Positions 7,009 through 17,730 of a stretch of DNA of 64,000 bases are shown here, piece after piece (position 1 is the stretch's first letter; every line of letters starts with the position of its first letter). Where the stretch lies: the NCBI GenBank assembly GCA_963841415.1, contig CAWJCN010000002.1, positions 1 through 64,000 of the forward strand. The letters run 5' to 3'. A program made the translations under genes and the position numbers. The notes under the pieces are model-generated. The model was given only the letters and a program-made list of their open reading frames with translations. It was not told the DNA's origin and did not search any database. Source of the stretch: DASUAS01 sp963841415. Its GTDB lineage: Bacteria > Actinomycetota > Acidimicrobiia > IMCC26256 > DASPTH01.

Positions 7009-7497
7009 ATGCCCACGTTCGACGTCGTGTCCGAGCTCGACATGCAAGAGGTCCGCAACGCGGTCGACCAGGCCGCCCGCGAGGTCTCGACGCGCTTCGA
7101 CTTCAAGAACACCGGTAGTTCGATCGAGCTCAAGGAGAAGGAGATCGAGCTGCACACCGAGAGCGAGCCGCGGCTCGCCGCGCTCAAGCAGGTGCTCGAG
7201 GAGAAGCTGGTGAAGCGCCAGGTGTCGCTCAAGGCGCTCGGCTACGGGAAGCTCGAGGAGGCGTCGAAGGGCACGGTGCGCCAGACCGTCACCCTCAACG
7301 TCGGGATCTCGACCGACAAGGCCAAGGAGATCGGCAAGTTCATCAAGGAGCTCGGCCTGAAGGGCGTGTCGCACCAGATCCAGGGCGACCAGCTCCGCGT
7401 GAGCGGCAAGAAGCGCGACGACCTGCAGACCGCGATCGCGGCGATGAAGGACCACGACTTCGCGGTGCCGCTCCAGTTCACGAACTTCCGCGACTGA
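7009..7497 (+). CDS. YajQ family nucleotide-binding protein
   Basis: A 162-residue UPF0234/YajQ protein, standard length. Conserved blocks: FDVVSELDMQEVRNAVDQA at the start, STRFDFKNTGSSIEL, and the C-terminal GVSHQIQGDQLRVSGKKRDD and LQTAIAAMKDHDFAVPLQF. It has two ferredoxin-like domains that bind RNA/nucleotides; a Xanthomonas homologue binds cyclic di-GMP, an activity not established for this protein. ATG 7009 is preceded by CCGGAGACGAG. Confidence 0.93.
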   Translation: MPTFDVVSELDMQEVRNAVDQAAREVSTRFDFKNTGSSIELKEKEIELHTESEPRLAALKQVLEEKLVKRQVSLKALGYGKLEEASKGTVRQTVTLNVGISTDKAKEIGKFIKELGLKGVSHQIQGDQLRVSGKKRDDLQTAIAAMKDHDFAVPLQFTNFRD

Positions 7498-7514
7498 CGC
7501 GCGGGAGCTGCCCG

Positions 7515-7650
7515 CTACCGCACGACGCGGTGGACCTGCCAGCGGTCGGACACGCCGTCGAGCTCGTGCTCACCGAGCGTCAGATCCTTTGACCGTCCGC
7601 GTCACGAGCACCTCGTCGCCACCGGCTCGCGCCATGACGCGACGAGAGCG
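7515..7650 (-). pseudogene. C-terminal remnant of a class III adenylate/guanylate cyclase
   Basis: On the minus strand one frame reads RVMARAGGDEVLVTRTVK and, after a +1 shift and loss of several codons, another reads DLTLGEHELDGVSDRWQVH before TAG at 7515-7517. These two pieces match the usual ending of class III cyclases (ARV..AGPGEVLVSRTVKDL...GEHELKGVPDRW). The catalytic core is absent. It is a short decayed fragment between yajQ and htpX; the upstream limit is approximate. Confidence 0.55.
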
Positions 7651-7682
7651 CCTCCGGAGATCGACGTCTTCGAACGGACCGG

Positions 7683-8528
7683 TCAGGCCTGGTGGCTGCG
7701 CAGCCGGCGCACCCGCTCCGCAGTCGGCGGGTGCGAGCTCCAGAGGTTGGCGAACTCGACCTTGCGTCCGCTCAGCGGGTTCACGATGTAGGCCTGCGCC
7801 TGCGCGGGGTTCACGTCCATCGGCCGCTGCTTCACGGACGCCTCGATCTTCTCGAGCGCGCGAGCGAGCGGCTCACCGTCGTGCAGCAGGTGCGCACCGC
7901 TCGCGTCGGCCTGGAACTCGCGGCTGCGTGACAGCGCCATCTGCATCATGCCGGCCGCGATCGGCGCGAGGATCGCCATCGCGATCGCGCCGAACGCGTT
8001 GCCGCCGTCGCGGTCGTTGCCGCCACCGAAGATCGCACCCCACATCGCCATGCGCGCCACGAACGTGATGCCGAGCGCGACCGCCGCGGCGACGGAGCTG
8101 ATCAGGATGTCGCGGTTCTCGACGTGCGAGAGCTCGTGCGCGAGCACCCCGCGCAGCTCGTCGCCATCGAGCACCTGGAGGATCCCCTGCGTCACGCACA
8201 CTGCGGCGTGATGCGGGCTGCGACCGGTCGCGAACGCGTTGGGTTGCATCTCGGGCGAGACGTAGAGCTTGGGCATCGGCATGCCGTACTTCTGGGTGAG
8301 CTCCTCGACGATCGCGTAGACGTCGGGGAGCTCCTCGCGCGTCACCGGCTTGGCCCGCGCGGCCTTGATGGCGAGCGTGTCGCTGAACCAGTACGAGCCG
8401 CCGACGAACACCAGGCCGAGGGCCAGCCCGATCAGCAGGCCGGTGCTGCCCCCGATCGCCCCGCCGACGAGCATGAACAGCGCGCCGAGCGCGGCGAGCA
8501 GGACGGCCGTCTTGACTGCGTTGCGCAT
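7683..8528 (-). CDS. htpX: HtpX-like zinc metalloprotease
   Basis: A 281-residue membrane protease. Two N-terminal transmembrane helices (AVLLAALGALFMLVGGAIGG and GLLIGLALGLVFVGGSYWF) precede the domain with the HEXXH motif in VLAHELSHVENRD and the downstream third ligand in SRSREFQADASG. Two further hydrophobic segments lie between them. It degrades damaged membrane proteins at the cytoplasmic face. The start is taken at ATG 8528, preceded by AGGTGA; 16 more in-frame codons upstream lack support. Confidence 0.93.
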   Translation of the reverse strand: MRNAVKTAVLLAALGALFMLVGGAIGGSTGLLIGLALGLVFVGGSYWFSDTLAIKAARAKPVTREELPDVYAIVEELTQKYGMPMPKLYVSPEMQPNAFATGRSPHHAAVCVTQGILQVLDGDELRGVLAHELSHVENRDILISSVAAAVALGITFVARMAMWGAIFGGGNDRDGGNAFGAIAMAILAPIAAGMMQMALSRSREFQADASGAHLLHDGEPLARALEKIEASVKQRPMDVNPAQAQAYIVNPLSGRKVEFANLWSSHPPTAERVRRLRSHQA

Positions 8529-8727
8529 CTTCGTTTCACCTCGTAGGCCCGGGGGACGGACCCGACACCCGTGCAACGCTACGAGCAGGTCCGTCGTTCC
8601 CGCGAATCCCCGCTCTCAGCGGGCGTTCAGGAGTGCGCGCCCGGGCCCGGCGTACCGGGCGAGCAGCCGGCTCCGCCGGTGCTCACCCGCTGGGAGTGAG
8701 CGGAGGCGAACAACCGTGATGAGGAGT
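8529..8727. other. intergenic region with hairpins, no gene seen
   Basis: Holds a small hairpin CCCGCT-CTC-AGCGGG (about 8607-8625) and a degenerate GGCGTACCGGGC-type palindrome with GCTCACCCGCTGGGAGTGAGCGG flanks (about 8640-8703), distantly similar to the palindrome family seen elsewhere. The htpX promoter should lie near 8545-8590. Confidence 0.4.
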
Positions 8728-9234
8728 TCAGTCGTAGTAGCCGCTGTGGAAGTAGACGCAGGGGACGCCCTCGGAGCGGAACATGGCCACGTTGCGCCGG
8801 TCGTCCTCGATGGCGAGACGCAGTTCGAAGCCGTAGTTGCGCAGGTCCCACACCGACGCCTGCTTGAAGTCTCGGGCCATCTCGTAGTCGCCCCACGGCC
8901 GCATCAGGAGGACGTCCCAGCGGATGCGGTAGCGCCGCAACCACGCCTCGGTGAGGTGGTGCACCCGCTCGGGACGGGCGGTGAGCAACACGATCCGCAG
9001 CTCGGGGTCGAGGAGATCGAGGAGCACCTTCATCTCCTCGATCACCGGGTCGTCGCCGCATGCTTCGAAGAACGCGTTCCAGTTGCGGCGGGGCGCTTCC
9101 AGGTAGTGCTGGCGACTGGCGGCGTCGGACAGCACGCCGTCGATGTCGACGACGACCGCGGGGCCGGCCTCCACCTTCCCGTCGTGCCAGGTCCAGTGGT
9201 CGGGGACGTAACCGGCCCCGGGATACGGCGACAC
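8728..9234 (-). CDS. HAD-superfamily phosphatase, polynucleotide-kinase 3'-phosphatase-like
   Basis: A 168-residue HAD protein starting at GTG 9234 (SPYPGAGYVPDHW). Motif I is VVVDIDGVLSD, followed by RQHYLEAPRRNWNAFF; motif II is IVLLTARPE; motif III/IV is AIEDDRRNVAMF. This arrangement is like the phosphatase domain of phage T4 polynucleotide kinase and bacterial relatives. It would remove a phosphate from a nucleotide or nucleic acid end; the substrate is inferred. It begins 16 bases after acs ends, with GGAGG in the gap, so it is probably co-transcribed with acs. Confidence 0.75.
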   Translation of the reverse strand: MSPYPGAGYVPDHWTWHDGKVEAGPAVVVDIDGVLSDAASRQHYLEAPRRNWNAFFEACGDDPVIEEMKVLLDLLDPELRIVLLTARPERVHHLTEAWLRRYRIRWDVLLMRPWGDYEMARDFKQASVWDLRNYGFELRLAIEDDRRNVAMFRSEGVPCVYFHSGYYD

Positions 9235-9250
9235 TGCGGCGCGGACCTCC

Positions 9251-11218
<1,968 letters not shown>

Positions 11219-11256
11219 CACAGACCCCCGTGTCTACCGGTCGGGCAAGCGGCGCG

Positions 11257-11284
11257 ACCTTACCCGGGAGGTGGCGGCGCTCAA
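11257..11284 (-). promoter_or_regulatory. predicted acs promoter
   Basis: On the minus strand TTGAGC (11279-11284) and TAAGGT (11257-11262) are spaced by 16 bases, about 38 bases before the acs start. A good match to a vegetative actinobacterial promoter. Confidence 0.5.
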
Positions 11285-11300
11285 CGGGGCGAGTCCACGC

Positions 11301-11328
11301 GCCGGGCCGATGCCGGGCTCGGCCCGGC
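11301..11328 (-). terminator. hairpin after midA
   Basis: GCCGGGCCGA pairs perfectly with TCGGCCCGGC around an 8-base loop, just after the midA stop codon. It has no T run, like many terminators in high-GC actinobacteria. Confidence 0.55.
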
Positions 11329-11336
11329 GTCGGTCA

Positions 11337-12518
11337 CTACCAGGCCGGAGCGAGCGGACTCGAGCGAGGGGGGAACGTCGTGAACACGAGCACGCGGTGC
11401 GCGCCGAGACCGGCGGGATCGACCAGCGCCGCGCCCTCGGAGACGCGGCTGCGGTGGCGGACGGCCTCGAGATCGCCCACGTGCGCACGGGCGTCCCAGT
11501 CGCGGCGGGCGTCGGCGACGACGGACTCGACACCGAGCTCGGTCAACCACTCGGCTTGGCTGAGGTCGCGCTCGAGGTGCAGCCCCGCCCGCGCCGCTGC
11601 ATGCACCAGGAACTCGGAGGGCACGTCGGCGGTGATGTCCTGGTCTCCCGGCGCGGCAAGTGCCGGCGCGCCCCGACCGTGGTCGCGGTACGTACGCAAC
11701 CAGCCACCCGATCCCCGCTCGACGAGCGCGGCGGAGGTGGCGGTGTAGTCGACCACGACGAGGCGCCCCCGGCGCAGCGCCGCCGCGCACGCGCGCAGCC
11801 ACTCGACGAGCGCGGTGGGTACCGGCACCCGCGTGCCATCGGGTGGATCGGTCACGACGACGTCGGCTTCGGCCGCCAGCTCGCTCGTCGCGGGCACGAC
11901 GGTCTCGACGAGCTCGTCGCCGTCGAGACCGACACGCACCTCGCACCACACGTCGTCGCGCCGCTCGACCACGCGGAACGGCAGGTTGTCGAGCAGCTCG
12001 TTGGCGACGACCACGCCGTCGAGCGGGACCGCCGGCAGGTCGTCGAGCGCGGTGGCGATGGGGCCCATGCCGGTGACAGGCATCGGCGCGTCCTCGTCGT
12101 CACGCACCGTCGGGCCGAGCGCGTCCTCGAACGGTTCGACGGTGACGAGGTCGCGCTGCCCGGCCCGCAGCGCCGGTGAACGTTCGACGAGCACGTAGCG
12201 CAGCGCGCCCGCGCACGCGGGCGCGGCGGCGAGGACGTCGGCGGCGAGCCGGCCGCGGCCCGCCCCCGCCTCGATGACGAGGAACGGGTCGGGCGATCCG
12301 GCGTCGACCCACCAGCCGTCGAGCGCGCGGGCGACGAGCGCGCCGAAGAGCGGGCCGACCTCGGGGCTGGTGACGAAATCGCGTCCCGCACGCCCTGCGC
12401 CGCGGGCACGGGTGAAGAACCCGCCTTCGCCGTAGAGCGCCAGCTCCACGTAGGTGTCGAACGCGATCGGACCCTCACGCCCGATCCGCTCGACGATCTC
12501 GTCTCGCGCCGAACTCAT
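11337..12518 (-). CDS. MidA/NDUFAF7-family SAM-dependent methyltransferase
   Basis: A 393-residue MidA-family protein. The N-terminus has GPIAFDTYVELALYGEGGFF (the family's G-x-I-x-F-x2-Y/F-M-x2-A-LY region) and FVTSPEVGPLFGALVA. The SAM-binding loop is VIEAGAGRGRLAADVL. ANELLDNLPFRVVERR and the C-terminal ITADVPSEFLVHAA are also typical. The mitochondrial homologue NDUFAF7 methylates an arginine of complex I NDUFS2 (NuoD) and is needed for assembly. Here the gene immediately follows nuoN of the first nuo operon, which supports a complex I role. ATG 12518 or GTG 12524 may be the start. Confidence 0.85.
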   Translation of the reverse strand: MSSARDEIVERIGREGPIAFDTYVELALYGEGGFFTRARGAGRAGRDFVTSPEVGPLFGALVARALDGWWVDAGSPDPFLVIEAGAGRGRLAADVLAAAPACAGALRYVLVERSPALRAGQRDLVTVEPFEDALGPTVRDDEDAPMPVTGMGPIATALDDLPAVPLDGVVVANELLDNLPFRVVERRDDVWCEVRVGLDGDELVETVVPATSELAAEADVVVTDPPDGTRVPVPTALVEWLRACAAALRRGRLVVVDYTATSAALVERGSGGWLRTYRDHGRGAPALAAPGDQDITADVPSEFLVHAAARAGLHLERDLSQAEWLTELGVESVVADARRDWDARAHVGDLEAVRHRSRVSEGAALVDPAGLGAHRVLVFTTFPPRSSPLAPAW

Positions 12519-12530
12519 TGGCACTCACCC

Positions 12531-12588
12531 CTTTTGGCGTACCTGCGCCGTGCATATCACGGACTGGATACGCCAGAACGGGAGGGGT
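12531..12588. repeat. dispersed 58-bp element, copy 1 (between nuoN and midA)
   Basis: An inverted repeat TTTTGGCGT (12532-12540) and ACGCCAGAA (12570-12578), with shared internal and flanking bases, aligns over its whole length with the element at 52763-52820. It fills the gap between nuoN and midA. Confidence 0.7.
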
Positions 12589-14075
12589 CAGACCGGGAAC
12601 GCCAATTCGCCGATGCGGGCGAAGATCTGGGGGTAGATGCCCACCACGATGGTCACGGTGACGCACAGGCCGATGGCGACGGTGAGCGCCGCCGGCACCG
12701 GCGTGGACGGGGTGGCCGCCTCCGGCGCGGGGTCGTGGAACCACATCTTGCGCGCCACCCCCGCGTAGTAGAAGAACGCGACCACCGAACCGAGCGCGGC
12801 GATCACGCCGAGCACGATTGCCGACGGCGAGTTGGCGTCGAGGACGGCGCGGAACATCACGAACTTGGCGAACCAACCCGCGAACGGCGGGATGCCGGCC
12901 AACGAGAACAGGAAGATGGTGAGCGTGATGGCGAGCCCGGGACCGCTCTTGCCCAGGCCGACGTAGGAGTCGATCTCGCCGCTCCCGGTGCGGCGGGCCA
13001 CCGCGATCACCACCGCGAACGCACCCAGATTCATCGCGGCGTAGATGAACAGGTAGATGAGCACGGCCTCGAACGACACGCGCGCGGCGTCGCCGTCGCC
13101 CGCCACCGCGAGCGGCACCAGGATGAAGCCACCCTGCGCGATCGACGAGTAGGCCAGCATGCGGACGATGTTGGTCTGACGCAGCGCGACCAGGTTGCCG
13201 AAGATGATCGACGCCGCCGCCAGCACCCAGAGCACCGGTTCCCACGAGTCCTGTGACGGGAAGAACCCGAATGCGATGATCGAGAGCAGGGCCACGAAAC
13301 CGCCGGCCTTCGACGCCACCGAGAGGAACGCCGTCACCGGCGTGGGCGCGCCCTCGTAGGTGTCCGGCGTCCAGAAGTGGAACGGCACCGCGCTCACCTT
13401 GAACGCGAACCCGGCCAGGGTCATGAAGATGCCGACGGCGAGCAGGGTCGTCGTGCCGTGCAGATCGATGTAGTGAGAGATGTCGCGGAGCAGCGTCGAC
13501 CCGCCGGTCTCGCCGAACACGATCGACATGCCGTAGAGCATGATCGCCGACGACAGCACGCCGATGATGAAGTACTTGATCGCGGCTTCGTTCGACTTCG
13601 AGTCGTGCTTGCGCCAGCCGGCCAGGATGAACGTGGGGATGGTGATCGTCTCGAGCGCCACGAAGATGGAGATGAGGTCGCGCGCCGACGCCATGACCAA
13701 CATGCCCAGCACCGAGGTGAGCATGAGGAAGTAGAACTCGCCCTGGTAGTAGTCGCCGTCCGAGATGTAGTCGGACGACATCAGCAGCACGACATAGGTG
13801 ACGATCAGGAAGAAGCCCTGGAACGCGAGCGCGTACGGGTCGACGACGAACGCAGGCCCGTGGGATGGCCCGATCAAGAACATCCCGCGGGTGGCGCCGT
13901 CGGCCGCCAACGTGATCACCGGGATCAGCGCCGCGAGCACCCCGATCGACGCGATGCGCGAGCTGTCGAATCGCGACCGCTCCGGCCAGATCAGGTCAGC
14001 GACCAGGACGACGAGGATCGTCGCCGTGAGCACGAGCTCCGGCGCGATCGCATGGAAGTCGACGTGCGGGTTCAC
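12588..14075 (-). CDS. nuoN: NADH-quinone oxidoreductase subunit N (operon 1)
   Basis: A 495-residue antiporter-like membrane subunit with about 14 predicted helices. The broken-helix segment with the central lysine region is seen around FHFWTPDTYEGAPTPVTAFL, followed by NIVRMLAYSSIAQGGFI. It forms one of the proton-pumping modules. It starts with GTG overlapping the nuoM stop (GTGA at 14072-14075). It is the last nuo gene of the operon lacking nuoEFG. Confidence 0.95.
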   Translation of the reverse strand: MNPHVDFHAIAPELVLTATILVVLVADLIWPERSRFDSSRIASIGVLAALIPVITLAADGATRGMFLIGPSHGPAFVVDPYALAFQGFFLIVTYVVLLMSSDYISDGDYYQGEFYFLMLTSVLGMLVMASARDLISIFVALETITIPTFILAGWRKHDSKSNEAAIKYFIIGVLSSAIMLYGMSIVFGETGGSTLLRDISHYIDLHGTTTLLAVGIFMTLAGFAFKVSAVPFHFWTPDTYEGAPTPVTAFLSVASKAGGFVALLSIIAFGFFPSQDSWEPVLWVLAAASIIFGNLVALRQTNIVRMLAYSSIAQGGFILVPLAVAGDGDAARVSFEAVLIYLFIYAAMNLGAFAVVIAVARRTGSGEIDSYVGLGKSGPGLAITLTIFLFSLAGIPPFAGWFAKFVMFRAVLDANSPSAIVLGVIAALGSVVAFFYYAGVARKMWFHDPAPEAATPSTPVPAALTVAIGLCVTVTIVVGIYPQIFARIGELAFPV

Positions 14076-15625
14076 CCGAGTGCCGCCCTCATCCCGTGCA
14101 CGAGTTGGGTGACCGGCAGGTCGGTCATCTTGAACAGCAGCTGCGGGTAGAGGCCGAGCGCGACGATGAAGAGGAGCAGCGGCGCCCACGCGATCCACTC
14201 CGGCCTGTGGACGTCGTGGATGTGCGCGTGCTCGAACTCGGGCTTCACCTTGCCCATCGCCACCCGCTGGAACATCCAGAGCAGGTAGCCGGCCGCGAGC
14301 ACGGTGCCGACGGCGGCGATCACCATGTAGACGCGGAAGGTTGTGAGCGTGCCGTCGAGCCCGTTGAACAAGCCGAAGGGCAGCTTCGGCTGGTACGCCG
14401 AGAGGATGGCCGGGAACTCACCCCAGAAGCCGGCGAGCCCCGGAAGACCGAGCGAGGCCATGGCCGAGAACCCGAGCAACCAGCCGAGGTGCGGCGCCTG
14501 GGTGAGGAGGCCGCCGAGCCGGCTCATCTCGCGCGTCTCGTAGCGCTCCTGGATCGACCCGGCCAGGAAGAACAACATGCCGGTGATCAGTCCGTGGGCG
14601 ACCATGCCGAAGACGGCGGCGTTGATACCGAAGGTGGTGAGGGTCGCGATGCCGAGCATGACGAATCCCATGTGCGCCACGGAAGAGAACGCGATGAGGC
14701 GCTTCATGTCGCGTTGCGCGAGACAACACAACGCGCCGTAGATGATGCCGATCACCGCGAGGAGGCCGATCCACGGCGCCCACGACTGCGCCGCGCTCGG
14801 CAACATCGGCAGCGCGATGCGGATGAAGCCGTAGGTGCCGAGCTTCAGCATGATGGCGGCCAGCAACACCGAGCCGACGGTCGGTGCCTCGGTGTGTGCG
14901 TCGGGCAGCCAGGTGTGGAACGGGAACATCGGCACCTTGATCGCGAAGCCGAGGAACATGCCGGCGAACACGAGCAGCTGCGTGCCGTGGACGATGCCGG
15001 CGCCGTGCAGGTGCGTGAGCGTGACCATGTCGAAGGTGTGCACCTTCGAGAGGAAGAACAGCGCCAGGAAGCTCAGCAGCATGAGCGCGGAGCCGAACAG
15101 CGTGAAGAGGAAGAACTTGATCGACGCGTACTCGCGGTTGGGTCCACCCCACACGCCGATCATGAAGAACATCGGCAGCAGGACGACCTCGAAGAAGATG
15201 AAGAAGAGGATGAGGTCCTGGGCGACGAAGGTGCCGATCATGCCGGTCTCGAGCAGCAGTATCAGCGCGAGGAACGCCTTCGGGTTGTGCGGCTCGGGGA
15301 AGTGGTTCCAGGAGTAGATGATGCAGGAGACCGTCACCAGCATCGTGAGCAGCACGAGCGGCAGCGAGATGCCGTCGATGCCCACGTGGTAGCGGCTGTG
15401 GATCACGTCGATCCACCGCTCGTTGGCCGTGAACTGGAGACCGCCGTCGTCGAGGTTGAAGTTCGCGAGGATCCCGATGCCGACTGCGCCGGTGAGCAAC
15501 GTGGCCAGCAGCGCGACCACCTTGATCAGGTTCTCCTCGGCCTTCGGGATCAACAGCACGATGACCATGCCGACGATGGGGATGAACACCGCCAGCGTCA
15601 GGGCCCAGTTGTCGAACCAGTCCAT
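14072..15625 (-). CDS. nuoM: NADH-quinone oxidoreductase subunit M (operon 1)
   Basis: A 517-residue antiporter-like subunit with about 14 helices. Signatures: YHVGIDGISLPLVLLTMLV, the helix with the key glutamate at LLLETGMIGTFVAQDLILFF, FPFHTWLPDAHTEAPT and DMKRLIAFSSVAHMGFV. ATG start, 19 bases downstream of nuoL. About 33 percent identical-looking segments are shared with the copy at 25636 but the two are clearly different genes, not a recent duplication. Confidence 0.95.
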   Translation of the reverse strand: MDWFDNWALTLAVFIPIVGMVIVLLIPKAEENLIKVVALLATLLTGAVGIGILANFNLDDGGLQFTANERWIDVIHSRYHVGIDGISLPLVLLTMLVTVSCIIYSWNHFPEPHNPKAFLALILLLETGMIGTFVAQDLILFFIFFEVVLLPMFFMIGVWGGPNREYASIKFFLFTLFGSALMLLSFLALFFLSKVHTFDMVTLTHLHGAGIVHGTQLLVFAGMFLGFAIKVPMFPFHTWLPDAHTEAPTVGSVLLAAIMLKLGTYGFIRIALPMLPSAAQSWAPWIGLLAVIGIIYGALCCLAQRDMKRLIAFSSVAHMGFVMLGIATLTTFGINAAVFGMVAHGLITGMLFFLAGSIQERYETREMSRLGGLLTQAPHLGWLLGFSAMASLGLPGLAGFWGEFPAILSAYQPKLPFGLFNGLDGTLTTFRVYMVIAAVGTVLAAGYLLWMFQRVAMGKVKPEFEHAHIHDVHRPEWIAWAPLLLFIVALGLYPQLLFKMTDLPVTQLVHGMRAALG

Positions 15626-15644
15626 TGGAACGATTCCCCTCGGA

Positions 15645-17723
15645 TCAGGTGTTGGCGAGTAGCAGGAAGAGGCTCAGGAGCCCCACCGCACCGAACAGCA
15701 ACAACGCGTAGCGCTGGACGCGCCCGGATTGGAGATAGCGCAGGAGGCCGCCGCTCTCGCCGGTGATCTCGGCCATGCCGTTGACCGCACCGTCGACGCC
15801 TCGCTGGTCCAGCTTCTCGTAGGTGAATTTCCCGACGACCCGGGCGCCGCGCCCGGCGCCGTTGATCACCGCATCGATCACGTTCTGGTTGAACCAGTAC
15901 GACGCGCGCGCGATGGGTCCGGCGATCCCGGCGACGATCACGTTCTCGTACAGCGCGTCCAGGTAGTACTTGTTGACCAGGAACTGGTAGCCGGCGTGCG
16001 CGAGCTTGTTGCGCTTGGTGAGGTCCTTCAACGCACCGAGCTCCTCCCGCTTGAACCAGAAGTAGGCGACGATGCCGATGCCGAGCGTGGCGACAGCGAG
16101 GGAGATCGCGGCCTTCGAGTAGTCGAAGCCGGGGTGCACGACGACGGGGAACGACACCCGGGGCTCCACCCACTCCTTGAACTTCTCGATGTGGAACGGC
16201 CACGCCGACCAGGCCAGCACCCCGGCGAGGATCGAGAAGAACGAGAGGACGATCAGCGGCACCGTGATCGCGCGCTCGGACTCGTGGGGTTGGCCGTGGC
16301 CGCGGTACTCACCGAAGAACGTGAGGTACACGCATCGGGTCATGTACGCGGCGGTGAGGAAGGCACCCACGAGACCGACCACGAGGAAGATGTCGTAACC
16401 GGACCGGCCGGCGGTCACGAGGATCTCGTCCTTCGACCAGAATCCCGCGAACGGGAAGATGCCGGCCAACGCCAGCGAGCCGATCATGAAGGTCCAGTAC
16501 GTGATCGGCATGTACTTGCGCAGGCCGCCCATGTCCTTCTTCATGTCGAAGGAGTGGTGTGCGCCCGAGTGGCTCACGGACCCCGCGCCGAGGAACAGCA
16601 GTGCCTTGAAGAACGCGTGGGTGAAGAGGTGGAACACCGCGGCCACCCACGCGCCCGATCCGAGCGCCATCACCATGTAGCCGAGCTGGGAGATGGTGGA
16701 GTAGGCGAGGACCTTCTTGATGTCGTCCTGCACGAACGCGAGCACTGCACCGATGATGATCGTGATGCCACCGATCAGGACCATGAAGTTGACACCGCCG
16801 GCGCCGATCGAGAACCCGTTGAAGAACACGGGGTAGAGGCGCGCACCGAGGTAGACGCCGGCGACGACCATCGTGGCCGCGTGGATGAGCGCCGACACCG
16901 GGGTGGGGCCGGCCATGGCGTCCGGCAGCCAGGTGTGGAGCGGGAACTGGCCACTCTTGCCGATGATTCCGATGAACAAGCAGGCCGACGCGGCGAGGAG
17001 CGCCGCGTGGTCGGCGCCGGGGAGCAGCGCGTAGGCGTTGCTGCGCCCGATGTCGAAGCTGCCGACGGTGAAGAACAGGATGATGATGCCGATCATCAGG
17101 CCGATGTCGCCGGTACGGGTGGTGAGGAACGCCTTGAGCGCGGCGCGGCTGTTCGCGCCCTCCTCCCACCAGTGGCCGATGAGCACGAAGGAGCAGAGGC
17201 CCACGCCCTCCCAGCCGAGGAGCAGCTGCAGCGTGTTGTCGGCGACGACGAGCGTCAGCATCGCCGCCGTGAACAAGCTGAGCATCGCGTAGTAGTGCGT
17301 GAAGCGGACGTCGTCCTTCAGGTAGGCGGTGCTGTAGATGTGCACGAGCAGCGAGATCAGGGTGACGACGAAGAGCATCATCACCGCCAACCCGTCCATG
17401 CGGATCCCGACGCCGAACTCGATGCCCCCGTTCCGCCACCAGGTGAAGTGGTGGAGCACCGGCGTGACCACCGCTTCGCCGTGGCCGCCCTCGGCGCCGA
17501 ACACGCCCCGACCGAGCGCCCGCAGCCCGCTCTCCTTGCCCCCGCTGGCCGTCTCCACCCGATCGATCCACTGGTAGACCGCGACGCAGGAGAGGAGGAA
17601 CGACGCGCCGACGGCGCCGACACCGATCCACGAACCCTTCTTCGGGAAGTGCTTGCCGAAGAAGAGGATCGCGAGGAACGAGACCGCGGGGATCGCGGGG
17701 ATGATCCAGCCGTAATTCAGCAC
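15645..17723 (-). CDS. nuoL: NADH-quinone oxidoreductase subunit L (operon 1)
   Basis: A 692-residue distal pumping subunit. Seen are IRMDGLAVMMLFVVTLISLL, LLGWEGVGLCSFVLIGHWW, LHTWLPDAMAGPTPVSALIH, DIKKVLAYSTISQLGYM, and the long C-terminal amphipathic helix HL region near residues 560-640. The GTG start is 7 bases after nuoK. About 60 residues between helices 2 and 3 (near residue 60-100) are less conserved and Gly/Glu-rich. Confidence 0.95.
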   Translation of the reverse strand: MLNYGWIIPAIPAVSFLAILFFGKHFPKKGSWIGVGAVGASFLLSCVAVYQWIDRVETASGGKESGLRALGRGVFGAEGGHGEAVVTPVLHHFTWWRNGGIEFGVGIRMDGLAVMMLFVVTLISLLVHIYSTAYLKDDVRFTHYYAMLSLFTAAMLTLVVADNTLQLLLGWEGVGLCSFVLIGHWWEEGANSRAALKAFLTTRTGDIGLMIGIIILFFTVGSFDIGRSNAYALLPGADHAALLAASACLFIGIIGKSGQFPLHTWLPDAMAGPTPVSALIHAATMVVAGVYLGARLYPVFFNGFSIGAGGVNFMVLIGGITIIIGAVLAFVQDDIKKVLAYSTISQLGYMVMALGSGAWVAAVFHLFTHAFFKALLFLGAGSVSHSGAHHSFDMKKDMGGLRKYMPITYWTFMIGSLALAGIFPFAGFWSKDEILVTAGRSGYDIFLVVGLVGAFLTAAYMTRCVYLTFFGEYRGHGQPHESERAITVPLIVLSFFSILAGVLAWSAWPFHIEKFKEWVEPRVSFPVVVHPGFDYSKAAISLAVATLGIGIVAYFWFKREELGALKDLTKRNKLAHAGYQFLVNKYYLDALYENVIVAGIAGPIARASYWFNQNVIDAVINGAGRGARVVGKFTYEKLDQRGVDGAVNGMAEITGESGGLLRYLQSGRVQRYALLLFGAVGLLSLFLLLANT

Positions 17724-17730
17724 GTCGAGA

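Noticed and set aside
12475..12587. A further small coupled ORF between nuoN and midA
   Set aside because: Short frames such as GTG ATA TGC... end just before the midA start, but they do not overlap the nuoN stop, so the double-overlap criterion fails.
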